Assembly (NCBI GenBank): GCA_945788155.1
Contig: CALZKX010000036.1
Location: forward strand, 1 to 10,464
Source of the DNA: an uncultured Flavobacteriaceae bacterium
Lineage (GTDB): Bacteria; Bacteroidota; Bacteroidia; Flavobacteriales; Flavobacteriaceae
DNA length: 10,464 nt
Reading direction: 5' to 3'
Numbering within the stretch: position 1 is the stretch's first letter; the number at the start of each line of letters is the position of its first letter. The notes beneath the pieces were generated by a model. It saw nothing but the letters and a program-made list of their open reading frames with translations. It was not told the origin of the DNA and did no database searches. Below are positions 6,100 to 10,464 of the stretch, in pieces. A program made the translations under genes and the position numbers.

Positions 6100-7464
6100 A
6101 TTTACGCAATATTAGACATAGAAACCACTGGAGGAAAATATAATGAAGAAGGCATCACTGAGATTGCCATCTATAAATTTGATGGTCATAAAATTATTGA
6201 TCAATTCATTACGCTTGTAAACCCTGAAAGGGATATTCAACCATTTGTAGTAAACCTTACAGGTATAAATAGTAATATGCTACGAAATGCACCAAAGTTT
6301 TACGAAGTAGCAAAACGTATTGTCGAAATTACCGAGAATACTATTCTGGTGGCTCATAACGCACAATTTGATTATCGCATATTACGAACAGAATTTAGAC
6401 GCTTAGGTTTTGATTTTAGCAAAGAAACCCTTTGTACAGTAGAGCTTTCGAAAGATTTAATTCCTACTGAAGATTCTTATAGTTTGGGAAAACTAACCAG
6501 ATCTTTGGGAATTCCTGTGAGTGATCGCCATAGAGCAGCTGGTGATGCTCAAGCAACCGTAAAATTGTTTAAAATGCTACTTGCCAAAGATTTAAGCAAA
6601 AACATTATTAAAGAATCTATTAGGTTAGAGCCAAAACACCAAATGGAACCTAAGTTACTTGATATAATTGACGCTCTTCCTTCCATTACTGGAGTGTATT
6701 ACATGCATAACAAAAATGGCGATATCATCTACATTGGCAAGAGCAAGAACATAAGAAAGCGTGTAAATCAACACTTTACGAGTACAAATCCAAAGTCAAA
6801 AAAAATGCAATTGCAAGTAGTAACTGTGACCTATGAAGATACTGGAAGCGAGCTTGTCGCCTTATTAAAAGAAAGTGAAGAAATTAAACAAAACAAACCT
6901 TTTTTTAATAGAGCATTAAAACGCCATATTTTTTCTCATGGTTTATTTACTTTTACAGATGATAATGGCTATTTAAATTTAAAAGTTTCCAATGTCAATA
7001 GAAAAGGCACGCCAATTATTACCTTTTCAAATATGCGAAGTGCTAAAAGTTTTATTTCCAAAGCTGTCGATGAACACAATTTGTGTCAAAAACTTTCAGG
7101 ATTGCACAACACCAGTAGTAATTGTTTTAACTATACCATTAAACAATGTTTTGGTGCATGTATTGATGAAGAACATTTTGAAGCCTATAACAAAAGGGTT
7201 TCAAATATTATAGAACACTATGCTTTTGAAAACCAAAATATGGTAATTTTAGACAGAGGACGAGAAGTGGATGAACGTAGTGCCATTTTAATTGAAAATG
7301 GGGTGTTTAAAGGCTATGGTTTTTACAATTTAAACTACCAAGTAACTAATCTTGAGGTGCTACAATCTATTATAACGCCAATGCAGCATAATCGCGATTC
7401 GCAACACATAATCCAAACGTATTTAAGAAGGAAACAACATCAATTGAAAATAATTAGTTTATAG
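6100..7464 (+). CDS. DEDDh 3'-5' exonuclease fused to a GIY-YIG (UvrC/Cho-like) nuclease, apparent ATT start
   Basis: The product has about 454 residues and two nuclease modules. The N-terminal part resembles the proofreading subunit of DNA polymerase III (DnaQ): Exo I is LDIETTGG (D6, E8), Exo II is AHNAQFDYR (D91), and Exo III is HRAAGDAQAT (H144, D149), completing the DEDDh set. The C-terminal part has a GIY-YIG domain (GVYYM from 198, IYIGKSKNIRKRVNQHF from about 210), then a UvrC-like cysteine cluster NCFNYTIKQCFGACI. Fusions of this kind are known in bacteria and are expected to act in DNA repair or processing. The first ATG in frame (6277) would delete Exo I. Upstream, only the CTT and ATT codons separate the conserved Y-A-I-L-D-I-E from a stop at 6094-6096. 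The ATT at 6100 sits exactly where I would expect the initiator Met, so I place the start there. Possible reasons are rare AUU initiation, a start-codon mutation or a sequence error. Confidence 0.85.
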   Translation: MYAILDIETTGGKYNEEGITEIAIYKFDGHKIIDQFITLVNPERDIQPFVVNLTGINSNMLRNAPKFYEVAKRIVEITENTILVAHNAQFDYRILRTEFRRLGFDFSKETLCTVELSKDLIPTEDSYSLGKLTRSLGIPVSDRHRAAGDAQATVKLFKMLLAKDLSKNIIKESIRLEPKHQMEPKLLDIIDALPSITGVYYMHNKNGDIIYIGKSKNIRKRVNQHFTSTNPKSKKMQLQVVTVTYEDTGSELVALLKESEEIKQNKPFFNRALKRHIFSHGLFTFTDDNGYLNLKVSNVNRKGTPIITFSNMRSAKSFISKAVDEHNLCQKLSGLHNTSSNCFNYTIKQCFGACIDEEHFEAYNKRVSNIIEHYAFENQNMVILDRGREVDERSAILIENGVFKGYGFYNLNYQVTNLEVLQSIITPMQHNRDSQHIIQTYLRRKQHQLKIISL

Positions 7465-7471
7465 ACTAAAC

Positions 7472-7501
7472 TTGAATGTAATCAAACTTTCATTACATTT
7501 A
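7472..7501 (+). promoter_or_regulatory. Putative promoter with an overlapping 8-bp inverted repeat before the channel gene
   Basis: TTG at 7472-7474 is followed after 19 bases by TACATTTA (7494-7501), a seven-of-eight match to TAnnTTTG with good spacing; transcription would start a few bases before the TTG start codon at 7516. Between and across these boxes lie AATGTAAT (7475-7482) and ATTACATT (7492-7499), perfect inverted arms with a 9-base spacer. The right arm covers most of the -7 box, as expected for a repressor operator. The arms are too AT-rich, and lack a following T-run, to be a convincing terminator for the nuclease gene. Function is inferred from position. Confidence 0.4.
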
Positions 7502-7515
7502 TAAAAAATAAATTC

Positions 7516-8349
7516 TTGACAGAAAAAAAACCAAATACCAGATGGAAACACAAACTTCATGAAATACTCTATGAAGCCGACACACCTTCTGGCAAAATTT
7601 TTAATATTACGCTCTTTATCGTCATTATAGCCAGTATTATTTTTGTAATGCTAGAGAGTATTGAAAGTATAGATGCAAAATATCATTCTTTTCTTGACAC
7701 AGCCGAGTGGGTTATAACCATACTTTTTTCATTTGAATATATTGCAAGGGTAATCACGGTAAAAAAACCGCTTAAATACATTTTTAGTTTTTTTGGAATC
7801 ATCGATTTATTATCGACCATACCAAAATATTTATCATTTATATTTATTGGATCCCATTCATTGGTTGCTTTAAGAGCATTACGTTTATTGAGAGTATTTA
7901 GAATACTAAAACTAGCCAGGTATATTGGTGAATCAACAAACCTTACTAGAGCTTTTAGGGCAAGTCGGGCTAAAATATCTGTGTTTATTCTATTTGTTTT
8001 TATTTTATGCATCATTCTAGGCACAATTATGTATCTAATAGAAAGTGATCAAGACAGTGGTTTCACAAGCATTCCAAGAAGCGTATATTGGGCTATTGTA
8101 ACATTAACAACCGTTGGCTATGGCGATATTGCACCAGTCTCGGCACTTGGACAGTTAATATCATCGTTTATCATGCTTATGGGTTATGCCATTTTAGCTG
8201 TTCCAACCGGAATTGTGTCGGCCGAAGTTGTGAAAATGAATAGACATAACGTACATACAAATACACAGTCATGTCCTTATTGCATGGCAGAAAATCATCG
8301 TGATGATGCCGAATATTGTTATAACTGTGGCAATCAATTAAATGAATAA
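7516..8349 (+). CDS. Voltage-gated potassium-channel-like ion transporter with C-terminal zinc ribbon
   Basis: The 277-residue inner-membrane protein has the six-segment layout of a Kv-type subunit, expected to form a tetramer. S1 is near 28-46, S2 65-80, S3 89-112, and the S4 voltage sensor is 117-137 with positive charges every third residue (R120, R123, R126, R129, K132, R135). S5 is 154-175, the pore loop carries the K+-selective filter TVGYGD (199-204), and S6 is 212-235. The cytoplasmic tail ends in a small zinc ribbon with cysteines 253, 256, 268 and 271 (CPYC and CYNC). The start is a TTG at 7516: no ATG is in frame back to the preceding stop, and TEKKPNTRWKHKLHEILYEADTPSGK looks like the usual cytoplasmic N-terminus. 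Its last 8 bases overlap miaA. Potassium selectivity follows from the filter; gating and the role of the ribbon are unknown. Confidence 0.92.
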   Translation: MTEKKPNTRWKHKLHEILYEADTPSGKIFNITLFIVIIASIIFVMLESIESIDAKYHSFLDTAEWVITILFSFEYIARVITVKKPLKYIFSFFGIIDLLSTIPKYLSFIFIGSHSLVALRALRLLRVFRILKLARYIGESTNLTRAFRASRAKISVFILFVFILCIILGTIMYLIESDQDSGFTSIPRSVYWAIVTLTTVGYGDIAPVSALGQLISSFIMLMGYAILAVPTGIVSAEVVKMNRHNVHTNTQSCPYCMAENHRDDAEYCYNCGNQLNE

Positions 8350-9256
8350 ATATCTTGTTTCGGTTATTGGTCCCACAGCAATTGGCAAGACGTCATTAAG
8401 CATTAAATTAGCAAAACATTTTACTACTGAAATAATTTCGGCAGACTCTAGGCAATTCTTTAAAGAAATGCAAATAGGTACTGCTGCTCCAACCTCTAAA
8501 GAATTAAATCAAGTTAAGCATCACTTTATACATCATAAATCCATAAAAGACAACTACAGTGTTGGTGCTTTTGAAAAAGATACAATTACGTATTTAAATA
8601 ATCTCTTCAAGACACATGATATCGTAATCATGGTTGGAGGGTCTGGGCTTTACGTAGATGCTATAACTAAAGGTCTTGACTATTTTCCAGAGGTTGATAC
8701 TAACATTAGAAAACGCCTTAACGTTGAATTAGAATTAAACGGAATAGAACGCCTTCAAGAGCAATTAAAAGAGTTGGATATTAAATCTTACAACTCCATT
8801 GCCATGGATAATCCACATCGCGTTATTCGTGCTTTAGAAATTTGTATTGGAACTAAAAAGCCTTATTCTTCATTTTTAAATAAAGATAAAGAACCTCGTA
8901 ATTTTAAAACCATATCTATTGGTTTAACTGCAGAAAGAAACATTATTTATGAACGTATTAATAGACGTGTTGATTTAATGATAGAACAAGGATTACTAAA
9001 TGAAGTAAAAAGCCTAGAGAATTACCAACATCTAAATGCGCTCAATACCGTTGGATATAAAGAACTTTTTAAATATTTAAATGGTGAATGGTCTTTAGAG
9101 TTTGCCATTTCGGAGATTAAGAAAAATACACGACGTTTTGCAAAACGCCAACTTACTTGGTTTAAAAAAAATGAAGACACTTTGTGGTTTGATTACCAAA
9201 CAGATGGTAATAATATTATAAATCAAATACTCACTAAAATAAACGAAACCTTTTAA
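8342..9256 (+). CDS. miaA: tRNA dimethylallyltransferase
   Basis: MiaA transfers a dimethylallyl group from DMAPP to N6 of A37 in tRNAs reading UNN codons, improving codon-anticodon pairing; MiaB usually modifies the product further. The 304-residue protein has the P-loop-like GPTAIGKTS (10-18), the catalytic ISADSRQFFKEMQIGTA (D35; the SRQ and IGTA parts contact tRNA and substrate), VGGSGLYVDA, NPHRVIRALEI, TVGYKELFKYL and the C-terminal RRFAKRQLTWF. Length is normal for the family. The ATG at 8342 lies in the end of the channel gene (8-base overlap), implying translational coupling although the two products are unrelated in function. A 188-base non-coding stretch follows. Confidence 0.96.
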   Translation: MNKYLVSVIGPTAIGKTSLSIKLAKHFTTEIISADSRQFFKEMQIGTAAPTSKELNQVKHHFIHHKSIKDNYSVGAFEKDTITYLNNLFKTHDIVIMVGGSGLYVDAITKGLDYFPEVDTNIRKRLNVELELNGIERLQEQLKELDIKSYNSIAMDNPHRVIRALEICIGTKKPYSSFLNKDKEPRNFKTISIGLTAERNIIYERINRRVDLMIEQGLLNEVKSLENYQHLNALNTVGYKELFKYLNGEWSLEFAISEIKKNTRRFAKRQLTWFKKNEDTLWFDYQTDGNNIINQILTKINETF

Positions 9257-9344
9257 AATTTATCCTTTCATTACTTTTCTTAGGTTCCAGCTACAAACAA
9301 AAGCATATAGATAATAAACGGTTAAACTTATAAAAAGGGTAAAG

Positions 9345-9376
9345 AAAAACCATCAAAAAAAACTAGTTTTTGATGG
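9345..9376 (-). terminator. Rho-independent terminator of the response-regulator operon
   Basis: CCATCAAAAA (9350-9359) and TTTTTGATGG (9367-9376) form a perfect 10-bp stem with a 7-base loop. On the minus strand the stem is followed by TTTTTCTTT (9349-9341), giving the classic hairpin plus T-run for transcripts arriving from the response regulator, whose stop is 68 bases before it. On the plus strand no T-run follows, so it would be at best a weak terminator for miaA. The remainder of the 9257-9444 gap shows no gene or other clear signal. Confidence 0.7.
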
Positions 9377-9444
9377 CTTGGGCATTAATTGTTAAAATCT
9401 CTACCTGAGAACATTTTTTTGGCAACTCAACAACTTAAAAATAG

Positions 9445-10155
9445 TTATGTTTTTTGGTTGACTACTAGTCTAAAACCTTCACCATGTATGTTTAAAATTT
9501 CAACATTTTCGTCTACTTTTAAATACTTACGCAGTTTAGCAATATAAACATCCATACTTCTTGAGGTAAAGTAATTATCGTCTCTCCATATTTTGGTTAA
9601 GGCTAGTTCACGAGGCATTAAATCGTTTTCATGTAAGGCCAATAAGCGCAGCAACTCATTTTCTTTAGGCGATAATTTTACTGGCTCACCTCCTTTATAT
9701 TTCAAAAAACGCAGTTTTGAGTTTAAATGAAAACCTCCTATTTCAAATTCAAATTGTTTACTATCTGCAACACTATCTGTTGCTTTTCGTTGTATGATTG
9801 CCTTAATTTTCATTAATAATACCTCACTATCAAAAGGTTTGTTTAGGTAATCATCTGCACCAACTTTATAGCCTTTTAAAACATCTTCTTTCATTGCTTT
9901 AGCAGTTAAGAAAATAATTGGAACGTCGGTGTTTTTTTCACGAATTTCCTTAGCCAATGTAAAACCGTCCTTATAGGGCATCATAACATCGAGTATGCAT
10001 AAATCGAAATCGTCTTTTTTAAATTTTTCAAATCCTTCCATACCATTTTTAGCATGAACAACATCGTAATCGTTCATGTTTAAATAGTCTTTTAACACCG
10101 TTCCAAAATTTGGGTCGTCTTCAACTAAAAGTATTTTCTTGTTTTGCTCTTCCAT
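9445..10155 (-). CDS. rprY: OmpR/PhoB-type response regulator, RprY-like
   Basis: The 236-residue regulator has an N-terminal receiver domain (acidic pocket E12-D13-D14, phospho-acceptor D56 in CILDVMMP, switch T84 in FLTAKAM, K106 in LNKPF). Its C-terminal winged-helix DNA-binding domain starts at about residue 133 (FHLNSKLRFLKY, LSPKENELLRLLALH, and the recognition-helix region RSMDVYIAKLRKYL). It should be phosphorylated by the adjacent kinase and bind promoter DNA as a dimer. The receiver (NFGTVLKDYL, CILDVMMP..DGFTLAKEIR, KPFDSEVLL) closely resembles Bacteroides RprY. The ATG at 10155 lies 7 bases after the kinase stop, so the pair forms one operon read from the right edge. The regulon cannot be told from this window. 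Confidence 0.93.
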   Translation of the reverse strand: MEEQNKKILLVEDDPNFGTVLKDYLNMNDYDVVHAKNGMEGFEKFKKDDFDLCILDVMMPYKDGFTLAKEIREKNTDVPIIFLTAKAMKEDVLKGYKVGADDYLNKPFDSEVLLMKIKAIIQRKATDSVADSKQFEFEIGGFHLNSKLRFLKYKGGEPVKLSPKENELLRLLALHENDLMPRELALTKIWRDDNYFTSRSMDVYIAKLRKYLKVDENVEILNIHGEGFRLVVNQKT

Positions 10156-10162
10156 AGCTATT

Positions 10163-10464
10163 TTATGATATTAATGGTAGTTTTATAATAAAGGCACTAC
10201 CCTTTCCTTTTTCGCTTTCTACTGATATGTGACCTTGATGGTCATCTACCATTCTTTTAACATAAGCTAGACCTAATCCATGGCCTTTTACATTATGTAC
10301 ATCACCAGTGTGTTCTCTATAAAATTTTTCGAACACCCTTTTTTGAACGGATTTAGACATTCCGTTACCTTGATCTTGTATTTTCAATAAAATGTTATTT
10401 CCAACATTTTCTGTGTATATATCTATTTTAGGTTCATTATTAGAATACTTTACAGCATTGTCCA
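10163..10464 (-). CDS. Sensor histidine kinase, C-terminal end only (RprX-like)
   Basis: About 100 residues at the end of a histidine kinase are present; the rest lies beyond the right edge. The frame is open to the edge, so the TTG at 10387 is not its start. All ATP-binding (HATPase) boxes that could be present are visible in order: N box DNAVKYS at the very edge, G1 box DQGNGM, F box FEKFYREH, and G2 box GHGLGLAYVKRM, ending in GKGSAFIIKLPLIS. The protein would autophosphorylate a conserved His, not in view, and pass the phosphate to the response regulator encoded 7 bases downstream. It is the expected RprX-type partner of an RprY-like regulator; the sensory domain is unknown. Confidence 0.93.
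   Translation of the reverse strand, partial: DNAVKYSNNEPKIDIYTENVGNNILLKIQDQGNGMSKSVQKRVFEKFYREHTGDVHNVKGHGLGLAYVKRMVDDHQGHISVESEKGKGSAFIIKLPLIS

Noticed and set aside
6277..7464. Nuclease gene starting at the ATG at 6277
   Set aside because: This start removes the Exo I residues D6 and E8 although 60 conserved-looking in-frame codons lie upstream. A truncated pseudo-start is possible but less likely than initiation at 6100.
7475..7499. Inverted repeat after the nuclease gene as a terminator
   Set aside because: The stem has only two G-C pairs and no T-run follows, and a promoter match covers the same bases.
9257..9444. A possible small gene or RNA between miaA and the response regulator
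   Set aside because: Apart from the terminator hairpin at 9345-9376, I see no open frame with coding character and no recognisable RNA structure.
10163..10387. A separate small 74-residue ATP-binding protein starting at 10387
   Set aside because: The frame is open to the window edge and the N box DNAVKYS lies upstream of that codon, so this is the end of a full histidine kinase.
1..10464. CRISPR array, defence island, prophage or transposon
   Set aside because: There are no spaced direct repeats, integrase or transposase genes or attachment sites, and base composition does not shift between genes.

Overview
The window is chromosomal DNA from a low-GC member of the Bacteroidota, most likely a marine-type Flavobacteriaceae. 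The evidence is strongly AT-rich codon use, no Shine-Dalgarno sequences before start codons, promoter boxes of the Bacteroidota type (TTG about 19 bases before TAnnTTTG), an RprXY-like two-component pair, and a dispersed repeat whose shadow peptide (CHSEQSEES) is common in such genomes. It reads as ordinary core and housekeeping sequence. I see no CRISPR array, transposase, phage gene, tRNA or rRNA.

Layout. Positions 1-88 hold the last codons of a protein ending in a beta-barrel-like terminus. Positions 112-1142 hold two plus-strand genes joined by a one-base stop/start overlap: a secreted NTF2/SnoaL-like protein and a GNAT acetyltransferase. The acetyltransferase runs tail to tail into a minus-strand pair: pcm (protein-L-isoaspartate methyltransferase, 3331 to 2690) followed by an exported M20-family metallopeptidase (2637 to 1120). 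From about 3440 to 9256 there is a plus-strand series of six genes: a Gfo/Idh/MocA oxidoreductase close to the UDP-GlcNAc 3-dehydrogenase type, 3-hydroxybutyryl-CoA dehydrogenase, a YggS/PLPBP protein, a DEDDh exonuclease fused to a GIY-YIG nuclease, a voltage-gated potassium-channel-like protein with a zinc-ribbon tail, and miaA. A hairpin terminator at 9345-9376 closes the minus-strand operon entering from the right edge: an RprX-like histidine kinase (only its C-terminal end is present) and an RprY-like response regulator.

How the genes work together. The HK/RR pair is a genuine signalling unit. The plus-strand series looks like a loosely linked housekeeping cluster (metabolism, PLP homeostasis, DNA repair, ion conductance, tRNA modification) rather than one pathway. 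A strong promoter box sits before its first gene and a weaker one before the channel gene.

Most unusual points. (1) The exonuclease/GIY-YIG gene has no ATG, GTG or TTG able to produce its first catalytic motif. The family's initiator position is occupied by ATT, just downstream of an inverted repeat element. (2) The M20 peptidase has Gln where the family has the zinc-binding His of the HxD motif. (3) The M20 start codon lies inside a perfect 10-bp inverted repeat that also forms a near-perfect 13-bp direct repeat. (4) A perfect 8-bp inverted repeat overlaps the putative promoter of the channel gene. None of these amounts to a clearly new multi-gene system.
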